Assembly (NCBI RefSeq): GCF_000497755.1 | Contig: NZ_AYOD01000008.1 | Span: 1 to 64,000 of the forward strand | DNA length: 64,000 nucleotides | Source: Aliihoeflea sp. 2WW | Lineage (GTDB): Bacteria > Pseudomonadota > Alphaproteobacteria > Rhizobiales > Rhizobiaceae | Direction: 5' to 3' | Part shown: piece after piece, positions 51,766 through 61,203 of the stretch | How positions within the stretch are numbered: position 1 is the stretch's first letter | Layout: every line of letters begins with the position of its first letter | Program-made: the position numbers and the translations under genes | The notes under the pieces: model-generated | Databases searched by the model: none | Seen by the model: the letters and a program-made list of their open reading frames with translations, nothing else | What the model was told of the DNA's origin: nothing

Positions 51766-52450
51766 GCTCGTCGAGGCGGCCGACCATCCGCCGCAGCGAG
51801 TCGAGCGTCTGCTGGATGGCGTCGAGATCCGCGCGCTCGGTCTCCGCCTGGCTGCCCATGCCTTCGTGCAGGCCGCGCAGCCGCGCGAGCCTCAATTCCT
51901 CGTCGCGGATCAAGGCGCGCGCCTGCTCCAGCGCGGCATGACATTTGTCGATCTCACCGGCGAGCCACCCGGCTTTCGACAGGGCGAGCGTCAACCGCTT
52001 TTCGGCGTCGTCGATATCGCCTGCCTGGTTGTCCTCATCGGACCGGGCCATCTGGCGGCGGATGTCCTCGAACGCCTCGGCGTCGATCGCGCCGCTGGCC
52101 CGTTGGTCAGGCGCCGCGCCCTCGCCCGTAAGGCGCGCCAGCCAGTCGCCGATGCGGGGTGCGCGCCGTAAAGAGGGCGTTGCGGCGAGGATCGTATCAT
52201 CGCCCCGGCCTGCGGCGCGCAGCCCGAATCTCTTTGCGGGTCGAGCGTCTTCACCGGAGAGCCGACGCAAAAGCGCAGGCCGCTGATCGACCGGCGGTGC
52301 GGGCGGGGCCGGCGCTTGCGCTTCGATTGGCTGGATTTCGACCTCAGGCTCGGGCTCTACCGACAGAAGCGACGCGGGCGCGGCCGGCACCGGTATTTCG
52401 GGTGCCGGTTCCTTGCGCCGAAACCTGTCCGCAAATCGCGCCATTGCCAT
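51758..52450 (-). CDS. Coiled-coil hypothetical protein
   Basis: A 230-residue protein; the start is the Met at 52450 or 52444 (MAMARFADRFRRKEP). About 20-90 is a Pro/Glu-rich disordered stretch, followed by an amphipathic segment, and about 150-228 is a coiled coil (EKRLTLALSKAGWLAGEIDKC to RRMVGRLDEPR). There is no membrane segment. It lies divergent from the GumC-like gene and convergent with the SDR. I recognise no family. Confidence 0.65.
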   Translation of the reverse strand: MAMARFADRFRRKEPAPEIPVPAAPASLLSVEPEPEVEIQPIEAQAPAPPAPPVDQRPALLRRLSGEDARPAKRFGLRAAGRGDDTILAATPSLRRAPRIGDWLARLTGEGAAPDQRASGAIDAEAFEDIRRQMARSDEDNQAGDIDDAEKRLTLALSKAGWLAGEIDKCHAALEQARALIRDEELRLARLRGLHEGMGSQAETERADLDAIQQTLDSLRRMVGRLDEPR

Positions 52451-52637
52451 GTTCTGTCCGTTCTCGAGCCGTCGGACGCGCGTCCACGACAGCAAAAACC
52501 TAGAACGACATGGGTAAGGAAGGGTTAACGACGCGTATCCGCCTCTCCCGATCATGGTGAACATCTTCTTAAGGACTGTCACTTAGCCTTGCGCGCACGG
52601 AATAGACGGCGCATCGCGCCTTTTCGACGAGCGAGGC

Positions 52638-54656
52638 ATGATGAGCGACGTGGCACTCGGTGGCGCCGGCCGGCCGCAAGGCACCCAGGACGACGGCAAG
52701 GTCACGATCTTCGACTTCGCCGCGCTGCTGCGCACGCTGCGTCGGCGCATCCTTTGGATTCTCGTGCCGACCATCGTCTTTCCGGTGATCGCAGCGGCCG
52801 CGTCGCTCGCCATGTCGAACTACTACTGGGCGACCGCGCAGGTGCTGGTCGATCCCGAGGGGATGCAGGTTCTCGAAGGCGAACTCTCGGCAAACGGCCG
52901 CTCGGAACAGACCGCCCTCATCTATGCGCAGAACCAGGCCTACATCATGGGCTCGAACCGGGTCCTGATGGAGGTCGTCGAGCGGGAAGGCCTCGCGACC
53001 GATCCGGAATTCGGCGTCCCGCCGCCGGGCTTCGTCGCCTCCTTCTTCCCCGCCACGCCGAGCGCGGTTCCCGCAGAACGGCTGGCGTTGCGGGCACTGC
53101 AGCGCAATTTCAACGTCTCGCTCAACGAGGCCAGTTTCGTCGTCGAAGCCTCGGTCAAGTCGGAGGACCCGCAAAAGGCCGCCCGGCTCGCCAATGCCAT
53201 CGCCGCGATCTATGTCGAGCAGCGTGCCGAAACGCGTGCGCAAGCCGTCGGCCGTGCAGCCGACGGTCTGTCGTCGCAGCTCGACCGGCTGCGCGAGCGC
53301 GTCGAGGATGGCGAACGCGCCGTGCAGGCATACAAGGTCGCCAACAACATCATCGATGCCGATGGGCGGCGCATCGGCGAGCAGCGCCTTGCCGACATCA
53401 CCACTGAAATCACCCGCGTCGGCGCGCGCATCGCCGAGGACGAGGCGCTGGCGGCCGAAGTCGCGCGGCTGCGGGCCGATTCGAGCTCGTTCGGTTCGGT
53501 CGCCGAAACGAACCTCACGCCCGCCATCGTGACCCTGCGTGCACGTCTCGCCGAGGCGCAGGAGGAAGAGGAAACGCTCGCCTCCTCGCTCGGCGCGCGC
53601 CACCCGTCCTACCAGCTTGCCCGCACGCGCTCTCAGTCCGTCAGCCGCCAGCTCGATGTCGAGCTCGACCGGTTCGCGACCTCCGTCGATCAGCGACTTG
53701 CCCGTTCGCGCGCCAACCTTGCCAGCCTCGAAGCGCAGCTCCAGTCTGCGGGCGCGACGGTTACCGCAGAGAACCAGTCGAGCGTCGAGCTGCGCCAGCT
53801 CGAGCGCACCGCCGCCAGCGACCGGCTCGTCTACGAGGCTTTCCTGCTACGCACGCGCCAGCTTTCCGAGCAGGAGCAAGCCGTCAATCCGGAAAACCCG
53901 CAGATCATCGCCGCCGCCCTCGCCCCGCTCGAAAAAGCCGGCCCGCCGCGCACCATGATGACTGGCGGCGCGCTCGCCTTCGGCTTCCTCTTCGGCGTCG
54001 GGCTCGCCATGCTGCGCGAGCAGTTCGACCAGACGGGGACGCCGGCCACCGCCCGCCGCGCCATACCCGCCGGGGCTCCACCGATCTTCCGCCTCTCGCG
54101 TCGTTCGGCGACCGGCGATGAAATGGCGATGCTCGCGACCCGCCGCGAAGCGCCGGCATTCTTCGACCTCGCCGGTTTGATCGGCCGCATGTCGGCGGCT
54201 GGGCCGGTCGCCTCCATCGCGATAACCGGCGACGATCCCGACGACCGCGCCTTCGTCGCGCTCAACACCACGATTGCCGCGGCCAAGAGCGGACGCAAGG
54301 TTCTGCTGGTCGACGCCGGCCAGACCAGCAATCCGCTCACCACAGCCTTCGGCCTCGAGCGTCATCCGGGCCTCAACGACGTCCAGTCGCTTCGCCGCTT
54401 CGAGCCCGAATTCGCGCTGACCGTCGATGCGGCCGGCTTCGCCTTCCTGCCGCGCGGCCTGACCGCGATCGGCATCGGCGCGCCGGCCGAGGACATCGAC
54501 CTCGCGCGTTGGGTCGCGGCGTCGGGCCAGGATTTCGACCTGATCGTCGTCGATGCGCCGTCGGCGGGTCGCGTTCGCCATGATGGCGCAATCACCGTTG
54601 GCGAGACCGTCGCCGCCGGGTCCGCCCCGGTCATCGCGCAGGTCATCCGGGGCTGA
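52638..54656 (+). CDS. Chain-length determinant, GumC/ExoP-like with degenerate kinase domain
   Basis: A 672-residue inner-membrane protein. The Wzz domain with TM1 (about 35-58, WILVPTIVFPVIAAAASLA) is followed by long periplasmic coiled coils (about 180-400) and TM2 (about 430-455, GGALAFGFLFGVGLAML). The C-terminal domain is built like a BY-kinase (VLLVDAGQTS, LIVVDAPSAG), but its Walker A region is ITGDDPDDRAFVALN, with no GK[ST]. It is probably a non-catalytic co-polymerase. It begins the second cluster. The Met at 52641 is an alternative start. Confidence 0.9.
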   Translation: MMSDVALGGAGRPQGTQDDGKVTIFDFAALLRTLRRRILWILVPTIVFPVIAAAASLAMSNYYWATAQVLVDPEGMQVLEGELSANGRSEQTALIYAQNQAYIMGSNRVLMEVVEREGLATDPEFGVPPPGFVASFFPATPSAVPAERLALRALQRNFNVSLNEASFVVEASVKSEDPQKAARLANAIAAIYVEQRAETRAQAVGRAADGLSSQLDRLRERVEDGERAVQAYKVANNIIDADGRRIGEQRLADITTEITRVGARIAEDEALAAEVARLRADSSSFGSVAETNLTPAIVTLRARLAEAQEEEETLASSLGARHPSYQLARTRSQSVSRQLDVELDRFATSVDQRLARSRANLASLEAQLQSAGATVTAENQSSVELRQLERTAASDRLVYEAFLLRTRQLSEQEQAVNPENPQIIAAALAPLEKAGPPRTMMTGGALAFGFLFGVGLAMLREQFDQTGTPATARRAIPAGAPPIFRLSRRSATGDEMAMLATRREAPAFFDLAGLIGRMSAAGPVASIAITGDDPDDRAFVALNTTIAAAKSGRKVLLVDAGQTSNPLTTAFGLERHPGLNDVQSLRRFEPEFALTVDAAGFAFLPRGLTAIGIGAPAEDIDLARWVAASGQDFDLIVVDAPSAGRVRHDGAITVGETVAAGSAPVIAQVIRG

Positions 54657-54661
54657 GCACG

Positions 54662-55906
54662 ATGAGCGACGCCGCCTTATCGGCATCCTTCGGGCGCGAA
54701 CGCGACAGGTCGCTCTGGCTGTTCCTCTTCGCCATGGCGCTCGGTGCGATATGCCTGCGCATCCTCATCACCAATCCGCTGATGAACGAGTTCGTCGAGT
54801 ACACGACCGAAAAAGGCGCGATCTACGAGAAGATCCATTTCGGCACCTACGCGCTTCTCGGGGTTGCGGCGATCATTCCGCTGTTCCGGCCGATAAGGCT
54901 CGAAATCTGGGAGCTCGCGCCGTTCCGCGCCCTGCTCTTCTTCGGCTTCTGGGTGCTCGCCATCGCCGTCGCCCTCGTCGCCATCGGACGGGGCGGCTCG
55001 GCCGGCTATCTCATCGATTCCTACGTCGCGGCCGCTGCCGCCGGCCTCGTTCTCTTCATGCTGCCGCTGCCGATGCGGCGCACTGCGGGACACGTCATGC
55101 TCGTCATCTTGATGGCGAGCGCGCTGATCGGCATCGGCGAAGTCGCGACGGGAACGCGCTTCCTGCCCTATGAGGTCGGCGAGCTCGATTTCCGCCCGAC
55201 AGGCCTGATGGGCCATCCGCTCAACCAGGGCCTGATGCTCGCCGCCGGCATCGGCTTTCTCGTCGCCAGCCGATTCCGCCTGTCGTTCAAGCTTCTCGGC
55301 GCGGCGCTCCTCCTCATCGGCGCTGCCGCGGCCGGCGCGCGCACCGCGACGATCATGGCCGCGATCGCGATCTTCGCCTGCCTGATGCTGACGCGCTGGC
55401 AGAATGTCGACGCCGCCCGCCAAGCTTCGATGAAGCTGATGGTGCTCGCCTTCGCCGCCATCGCGACATTGCCGGCCATCGGCCTCCTCATCGGCGCCGG
55501 CTTCCTCGACCGGTTCGAGGGCGGGCTAATCGACGAGAGCGCGATGGCGCGGCTCGATGTCTATCGGGTGTTCGAATACGTCTCCTGGCGCGACATAATC
55601 GCCGGCACCGACATTGCCATCATCCAGAACATCATCGAGACCCGGCTCGACCTTCTCTATATCGAGAGCACCCCGGTCATCCTGACCTTCCAGCTCGGCC
55701 TGCCGGGCGCGCTGTTCTTCACCGGCCTTGTCATCTACCTCTTCGCTCACCTCTTGCGGCTCAACGGACGTGCGGCGGCGATCGGAATCGCGATCTTCTT
55801 CATCGTCGCGCTGTCCAACAACCATTTGTCGACCAAGATGGCGACCGTCACCATGATCGTCGTGATGCTGGTCGCCTTCATGCAACGACCGGTTGCGAGA
55901 AGCTGA
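54662..55906 (+). CDS. Polymerase/ligase-like membrane protein (Wzy-like), cluster 2
   Basis: A 414-residue protein with about ten hydrophobic segments. FRPTGLMGHPLNQGLMLAAG (near 177-196) is a typical O-antigen-ligase/VpsF-type motif. It lies 5 bases after the GumC-like gene. This would be the second repeat-unit polymerase of the window. It shows no obvious similarity to the polymerase at 40564 beyond topology. Confidence 0.82.
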   Translation: MSDAALSASFGRERDRSLWLFLFAMALGAICLRILITNPLMNEFVEYTTEKGAIYEKIHFGTYALLGVAAIIPLFRPIRLEIWELAPFRALLFFGFWVLAIAVALVAIGRGGSAGYLIDSYVAAAAAGLVLFMLPLPMRRTAGHVMLVILMASALIGIGEVATGTRFLPYEVGELDFRPTGLMGHPLNQGLMLAAGIGFLVASRFRLSFKLLGAALLLIGAAAAGARTATIMAAIAIFACLMLTRWQNVDAARQASMKLMVLAFAAIATLPAIGLLIGAGFLDRFEGGLIDESAMARLDVYRVFEYVSWRDIIAGTDIAIIQNIIETRLDLLYIESTPVILTFQLGLPGALFFTGLVIYLFAHLLRLNGRAAAIGIAIFFIVALSNNHLSTKMATVTMIVVMLVAFMQRPVARS

Positions 55907-55971
55907 CTTCAACCTTCTTTAAGCCGAACCCTGTATGCGGGAGGCGAGGAAACATCGCAGCGGAGAACATC

Positions 55972-57354
55972 GTGCGCCTTCTGGACATTGCGCGCAGTGC
56001 CTATGTCGGCAGTCCGGTCGGTTTGCGTCGGTCGATCGCGCCCCTGATGGCGATGGTCCCGACTTCGCTGAAATATGGCCGCGCCTATCGAACTTGGCGC
56101 AGCAATGTCGCCCGCAGCGTCCAAGATGCCGACTTCGTCGATGCCGAGCGCCGCCGGGCCTTCGCCGAACTCCTGGCCATCGCGTCGAAAAGCCCGTTCT
56201 ATCGAGGTATTCTGGGCGGCACGGCCCCTGAGCCAGAGGACATTTCCCGCCTCCCCGTTTTGACGAAGGAGGATCTCGTCAGGGCCGGCACGAGCGCGCT
56301 CGCCGTTCCGAGATCAGCGCTCGATGCCGGCAACACCAGCGGATCGAACGGCGAAGCCCCGTTCGGCTTCTATCTCGACCGCGACCGCTCGGTCCGCGAG
56401 ATCGCCTTCATCCACCATGTCTGGAGCCGCTGCGGCTTTAAGGCCGGCGAGCCGCGCGCCATGCTGCGCGACGCCTATCTTTACGACCGCAAGGGCTTCA
56501 TCCATGAATGGGAGGCGGCGCTGGGCGAACTGCGCCTCTCCGTCTTCCCGATGACGCCGCAGGACATGGACCTCTATCTCGACCTGATCGACCAGCGCGG
56601 CATCCGCTACCTCCACGGCTTTCCGTCAGCGATGGAAATGCTCGCGCGGCACATGCTCGCGACCGGCCGCAGGCTCCGCCTGCCGCTCAAGGGTGTCTTT
56701 CCGATCTCCGAGCCGATCTTCGCCCACCAGCGCGAGACGATCCGCACCGCTTTCGGCGACGTCGCCATCCAGCCCTTCTACGGCATGAGCGAGAAGGCGA
56801 TCTTTGCCGGCGAGGTCGAGGGCGAGCCGGACACCTATGAGTGCGAACCGCTCTACGGCATCGCCGAACTCGTCGACAACGCAGGCGTGCCGATAACCGA
56901 GCCCGGCCGTGAGGGCCGGCTCATCGGCACCTCCTTCATCACGCGCGGCATGCCCTTCATCCGCTACGACACCGAGGATCGCGCCACGCTCGTGCGCACC
57001 GCAACGCGCGAGAATTGCTGGCGCATGCGCGTGTCGAACATAACGCCGCGCCGCAAGCCCGCCTGGCTCGTCGATCGCGACGGACGGCGCATCGTCTCGA
57101 CCGATTTCACGCCCTCCGACCCCGCCTTCTTCGAAGGCATCAAGGAATTCCAGTTCTATCAGGACACGCCGGGGGTCTGCGTGATGAAGTATGTGCCGAG
57201 CGAAAGCGGCACGGCCGAACAGGCCCTTGAGATCGTCGTCGCTCTCCAGCGCAAGGCCGGAGACGCCATTCGGTTCGAGCCGAAAAAGGTCGACACGCTC
57301 GTCGCCAGCAAAAACGGCAAGCGCCCGTTCATCGACCAGCGGCTATCGGTCTAG
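55972..57354 (+). CDS. Adenylate-forming enzyme, CapK/phenylacetate-CoA-ligase-like
   Basis: A 460-residue protein that starts at a GTG (55972) with CGGAG upstream. The AMP-binding loop is NTSGSNGEAPFGF (near 121), then FYGMSEKAIFAGEVEGE and FIRYDTEDRA near 325. Such CapK-like proteins occur in capsule and EPS loci and may activate an acyl or amino-acid substituent for attachment to the polymer; F390-synthetase-type adenylylation is another possibility. It ends 4 bases into the oppositely oriented glycosyltransferase gene. Confidence 0.87.
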   Translation: MRLLDIARSAYVGSPVGLRRSIAPLMAMVPTSLKYGRAYRTWRSNVARSVQDADFVDAERRRAFAELLAIASKSPFYRGILGGTAPEPEDISRLPVLTKEDLVRAGTSALAVPRSALDAGNTSGSNGEAPFGFYLDRDRSVREIAFIHHVWSRCGFKAGEPRAMLRDAYLYDRKGFIHEWEAALGELRLSVFPMTPQDMDLYLDLIDQRGIRYLHGFPSAMEMLARHMLATGRRLRLPLKGVFPISEPIFAHQRETIRTAFGDVAIQPFYGMSEKAIFAGEVEGEPDTYECEPLYGIAELVDNAGVPITEPGREGRLIGTSFITRGMPFIRYDTEDRATLVRTATRENCWRMRVSNITPRRKPAWLVDRDGRRIVSTDFTPSDPAFFEGIKEFQFYQDTPGVCVMKYVPSESGTAEQALEIVVALQRKAGDAIRFEPKKVDTLVASKNGKRPFIDQRLSV

Positions 57355-58451
57355 GCGGCTTTGCGCCCGCCTTCCATGATTTCGCGATAGCGCTCGATCA
57401 GCCCCGGTACCACTGCCTCAGCGGTATAGTTCCGCGCGATCCGCTCGGCGGTACGACGCGACAGTTCAGCCCACGCCCCGCTCGCTGCGAGCTCTCGCAC
57501 CGCCGTGGCATAGACAGCGCCATCTGCCTCGCGGTCGAAGACGCGCCCGCAATCGGCGACGACCGAGCGGTTGAACCCGTTGTCGGCGCAAAGCGGCACC
57601 AGTCCTTCCGCCATCGCCTCGGTCAGCGCGTTGGAGTGGCCCTCCCCGTCATGGCGCGTCGGAAAGATGAAGAAATGCGCGCCGCGGATCGTCTCGCGCA
57701 CCTGCTCGGCATTCACCGCACCTTTGAACGCGACCGGCAGCCCCGCCGCCAGCGCATCGAGCCTCTTCGCATAGTCCGGCGATGCCCGGCCGAGCACCTC
57801 CAGCCGTACATCGAGCCCGCCTTCTTTCAGCACCCGCACCGCCTCGATGGCCGTCTCGATGCCCTTTTCCGGCACGATGCGGGCCAGGAAGACGAGCCGG
57901 ATCGGATTGGTCAAAATATGCTCCGCCAACCCCTCCGGTCCCCGCGAAACGTAATTCGGCAGGTAATGTACCGGCGCATCGGTGAAGCGCCGGGCGAAAT
58001 CGACATATTCGAGCCCTTCGACCGTCACCAGGTCCGCATGCCGCAGCAGCCTGGCCTGCACGCGCGCGCCCATCGCACCCTCGTCCATCTCGTCGATGAA
58101 GCAGCCCGCGCGGATGTCGACGACCAGCTTGAGCCCGCGCGCCTTGGCATTCATGCAGATCACCGCCTCGGGCAGGATGAAATGGCGGCGCAGCGGCGTG
58201 ATGTGGAGGATGTCGAACCGGGCCGCCTCGGCCAGCACCCGCGCCGCCGTCCCGGCGAAGTTGGAGGCATAGGCCACCGCCTTGCCGGCCGGCGTCGCAC
58301 GTTCCGGCGCGTAAGGATATTCGGCGACGCTCAGCCCATGTACCCGCAGATCGTCGATCAGCCGGCGATTGGCCGATTCATAGCCGCCACGCGCGGGCTC
58401 GCCCGGTTGGGCAATCGGGCCGCAATAGGCGATGCGTGGTAAGACGGGCAT
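57351..58451 (-). CDS. Glycosyltransferase family 4 protein (opposed)
   Basis: A 366-residue GT-B enzyme; the start at 58451 (MPVLPRIAYCG) is taken because the fold begins there. GGYESANRRLIDDLR (N-terminal acceptor loop), VFLARIVPEKGIETAIEAV and DGEGHSNALTEAMAEGLVP (E-x7-E) are conserved. It is the only minus-strand gene in the second cluster and overlaps the CapK-like gene by 4 bases tail to tail. The acceptor and donor are unknown. Confidence 0.92.
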   Translation of the reverse strand: MPVLPRIAYCGPIAQPGEPARGGYESANRRLIDDLRVHGLSVAEYPYAPERATPAGKAVAYASNFAGTAARVLAEAARFDILHITPLRRHFILPEAVICMNAKARGLKLVVDIRAGCFIDEMDEGAMGARVQARLLRHADLVTVEGLEYVDFARRFTDAPVHYLPNYVSRGPEGLAEHILTNPIRLVFLARIVPEKGIETAIEAVRVLKEGGLDVRLEVLGRASPDYAKRLDALAAGLPVAFKGAVNAEQVRETIRGAHFFIFPTRHDGEGHSNALTEAMAEGLVPLCADNGFNRSVVADCGRVFDREADGAVYATAVRELAASGAWAELSRRTAERIARNYTAEAVVPGLIERYREIMEGGRKAA

Positions 58452-58641
58452 GGCTGGCTCCTGCAAGGACGCCGCGACCCTAGCGCGAAACCATGTCGAG
58501 ACCGCTAACGCGCCCGCCATGCGCTGCCCGCCACGATCAACCGCTTGGTAACCCAATTGGCTGAAAGCCGGCCACGTTCACCATTGCTTGGCCTTGTCTC
58601 GCTTAGGTTGCAGCCGAAGTCGAACAGGCGCGCGCTCCCAA

Positions 58642-60075
58642 ATGCTGATCCGATCCACGATCATCTATCTGCCGGCAATCCTTTTGCCGCGCATTTCGGC
58701 GATCCTGCTTCTGATCGTCATGACGCGGCTCGTCAGCCAGACGGAATACGGCCTCCTCGCGCTCGTCGTCGCCATCGGCGAAATGACGGATGCGGCCGTG
58801 TCCAACTGGCTGCGCATCGCGCTGCTGCGCCTCGGCGGCACCGGCACCATCGCTTCCGGCAGCCTGAAACGCGCGACGACCGTGCTCATCGGCACGTCGC
58901 TCACCGCCATCCTCATCGCGATCCTCGCCTCGTTCCTCATCGTCCCGGAACGCGCGAGCGAATTCGCGCTCGCCGTTTCCGCCTACATCGTTGCCGGTAG
59001 CGTCTCGCGCCACGCGCTCTGCATCCTCCAGATGCAGCAAAGGCGCGTCACCTATACGACGATAGAATTCGCACGTTCCATCTGCGTCATCGTCCTGCCC
59101 ATCAGCACGGTGCTCCTCATCGAGCCGACCTTCCTCGCCGCCTCGCTTGCGACCAGCCTCGGCACGCTTCTTTGCGGGTTGGTGGGCCTGCGGATCGCTT
59201 ATTCGAAGGTCGAACGGGGCCCGGCCCGTTTCTCCTATGGCGAACTCTTCTCGCTCGGCGTGCCGCTCATCGTTCTGGCGCTCATCAGCTTCGGCCTCGA
59301 CGCCATCGAGCGCCCGCTCTTGAAGCTCTTCCACGATGCCGGCGTCGTCGCAGTCTACGCCGCCGCCTATGCGCTCGCGCGCCAGCCGATCGACATTCTC
59401 GGCAACGCCATCAACCAGGGCGCCTTTCCCGAAATGGTGTCGATTTTCGATGCGCGCGGGCCCGCGGCGGCAGGCGCGTTCATCGTCCAGCAGCTTAATC
59501 TGATCGCCATGCTGATCCTGCCGGCGGCTGCGTTTCTCATCGTGCTGGGCCCGGACATCGTCGGCCTCGTGCTGCCGGAGAGCTACCACGCCGACGCGTC
59601 TGCCGTGTTCCCGGTCGTCGTCGCATCGGTCGTGTTCTTCAATTTCAAGGTCTTCGTCTTCGACAACGTCTTCCACGCGCACAAGCGCAATTGGCTGCAA
59701 TCGGCCTCGCTTCTGCCGGGCGCGATCATCGGCATCGCGCTCAGCCTCTATTTGATCCCGAGCTATGCGGCGCTCGGCGCGGCGTGGGGCTATCTCGCGG
59801 CCTGCGGCATCGGGCTTTTGACCAGCATCGCGATGTCGTCGCGCCTTCTCAGACTGCCCATCGCGCTCGGCGATCTCCTGCGCGCCCTCGCCGTCGCGCT
59901 CGGCGTCTTCGTCGCCACCGCAATCGTGCGGCAGTGGACGGCCGACGAATGGGTGCTCATCCGCCTCGTCCTCGCGGGCGCTGCCGGCGGCATCGCCTTC
60001 CTGGCGCTCGTCGCGCTTCTCCATCGCCAGGAGGCGCGGTTGCTGATGACCAATCTTCGGCTGAGGCGGGCGTAG
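58642..60075 (+). CDS. Oligosaccharide flippase (Wzx-like), cluster 2
   Basis: A 477-residue membrane protein, starting at 58642 (MLIRSTIIYLPAILLPR); a frame from 58588 is not needed. About 12-14 hydrophobic segments follow the MOP fold, with LVSQTEYGLLALVVAIGE near 30. It is the second flippase of the window, adjacent to a second polymerase and chain-length protein. Its stop directly abuts the next ATG. Confidence 0.9.
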   Translation: MLIRSTIIYLPAILLPRISAILLLIVMTRLVSQTEYGLLALVVAIGEMTDAAVSNWLRIALLRLGGTGTIASGSLKRATTVLIGTSLTAILIAILASFLIVPERASEFALAVSAYIVAGSVSRHALCILQMQQRRVTYTTIEFARSICVIVLPISTVLLIEPTFLAASLATSLGTLLCGLVGLRIAYSKVERGPARFSYGELFSLGVPLIVLALISFGLDAIERPLLKLFHDAGVVAVYAAAYALARQPIDILGNAINQGAFPEMVSIFDARGPAAAGAFIVQQLNLIAMLILPAAAFLIVLGPDIVGLVLPESYHADASAVFPVVVASVVFFNFKVFVFDNVFHAHKRNWLQSASLLPGAIIGIALSLYLIPSYAALGAAWGYLAACGIGLLTSIAMSSRLLRLPIALGDLLRALAVALGVFVATAIVRQWTADEWVLIRLVLAGAAGGIAFLALVALLHRQEARLLMTNLRLRRA

Positions 60076-61203
60076 ATGCGTATCGGGCTTTATCTTCCCA
60101 GCCTCGAAGGCGGCGGCATCGAGCGGCTTTATCTCGGCCTCGCCCGCCAGTGGATCGAACGCGGCCATCTGGTCGAACTGGCACTCAACGAAAGGCGCGG
60201 CGAGCTTCTGGGCGACGTGCCCCATGGCGTGCGCATCGTCGATCTCGGCGTGCGCCGGCAGGCGGCCTCGGTTCCCGCCCTCATCCGCTATCTGCGAGGC
60301 TCGCGGCCGAACGTCGTCATGGCCGGGCACGACCACAACAACATCATGCTGTGCGCCGCCGGCTTTGCACGGACGGGCAGGACCCGCATCGTCGCCAGCC
60401 AGCACAACACGCTGTCGGCGAATGACACCCGCGGCGCCAAGTTCGGTCCGGTGCCTCTTCTCTACCGCGCCCTCTTCGGCCAGGCCGACGCCATCGTCGC
60501 GGTCTCGTCGGGCGTTGCTGACGACCTTGCCGTCAGTTGCCACCTGCCGCGCGAGCGCATCGACGTCATCCACAACGGCATCGTGCCGGACGATCTGGCA
60601 GCACGCATGGTCGCTCCGGTCGACCCGGCGCTCTATCCGACAGGCGTCCCCACCATCGTCGCCATGGGGCGCATGGTCGAGCAGAAGGATTTCGCGACGC
60701 TGCTGACGGCTTTCGCGCGCGTCCGGCAGTTGCGACCGGCGCGGCTCGTCATTCTTGGCGACGGGCCTTTGCGGCCTGCGCTCGAGGCCCAGGCGCAAGA
60801 TCTCGGCATCACCGGCGACGTCGCCATGCCCGGCTTCGTCGACACGCCCTTCGCCCACCTCGCCCGCGCCTCCCTGTTCGTCCTCTCCTCGCGCCACGAG
60901 GGCTTTGGCAACGTCGTCGCCGAGGCGCTGGCCTGCGGCACGCCGGTCGTTTCGACCGACTGCAAGCACGGCCCCGCGGAAATTCTCGAGGGCAGCCGGT
61001 ACGGAATCCTGGTTCCCGTGGCTGATCCGGCGGCCATGGCGTCCGCCATCGGCGACGCGCTCGACCGCTCGTGGGACCGCGAAGAACTGCGTCAGCGCGG
61101 CGCATCCTTCTCCGAAGCCGCCGGCGCGGCCCGCTATCTCGAACTTTTCCGGCGCATCGCCCAGCGAGGCGTTTCCGAACAGACCCGCAAGGAGGTCGCA
61201 TGA
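60076..61203 (+). CDS. Glycosyltransferase family 4 protein
   Basis: A 375-residue GT-B glycosyltransferase. It begins MRIGLYLPSLEGGGIERLYL, the family-typical N-terminal loop. VAMGRMVEQKDFATLLTAFA leads into the donor site, with RHEGFGNVVAEALACGTP (E-x7-E). It immediately follows the flippase stop and overlaps the next GT by 4 bases. The sugar is unknown. Confidence 0.93.
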   Translation: MRIGLYLPSLEGGGIERLYLGLARQWIERGHLVELALNERRGELLGDVPHGVRIVDLGVRRQAASVPALIRYLRGSRPNVVMAGHDHNNIMLCAAGFARTGRTRIVASQHNTLSANDTRGAKFGPVPLLYRALFGQADAIVAVSSGVADDLAVSCHLPRERIDVIHNGIVPDDLAARMVAPVDPALYPTGVPTIVAMGRMVEQKDFATLLTAFARVRQLRPARLVILGDGPLRPALEAQAQDLGITGDVAMPGFVDTPFAHLARASLFVLSSRHEGFGNVVAEALACGTPVVSTDCKHGPAEILEGSRYGILVPVADPAAMASAIGDALDRSWDREELRQRGASFSEAAGAARYLELFRRIAQRGVSEQTRKEVA

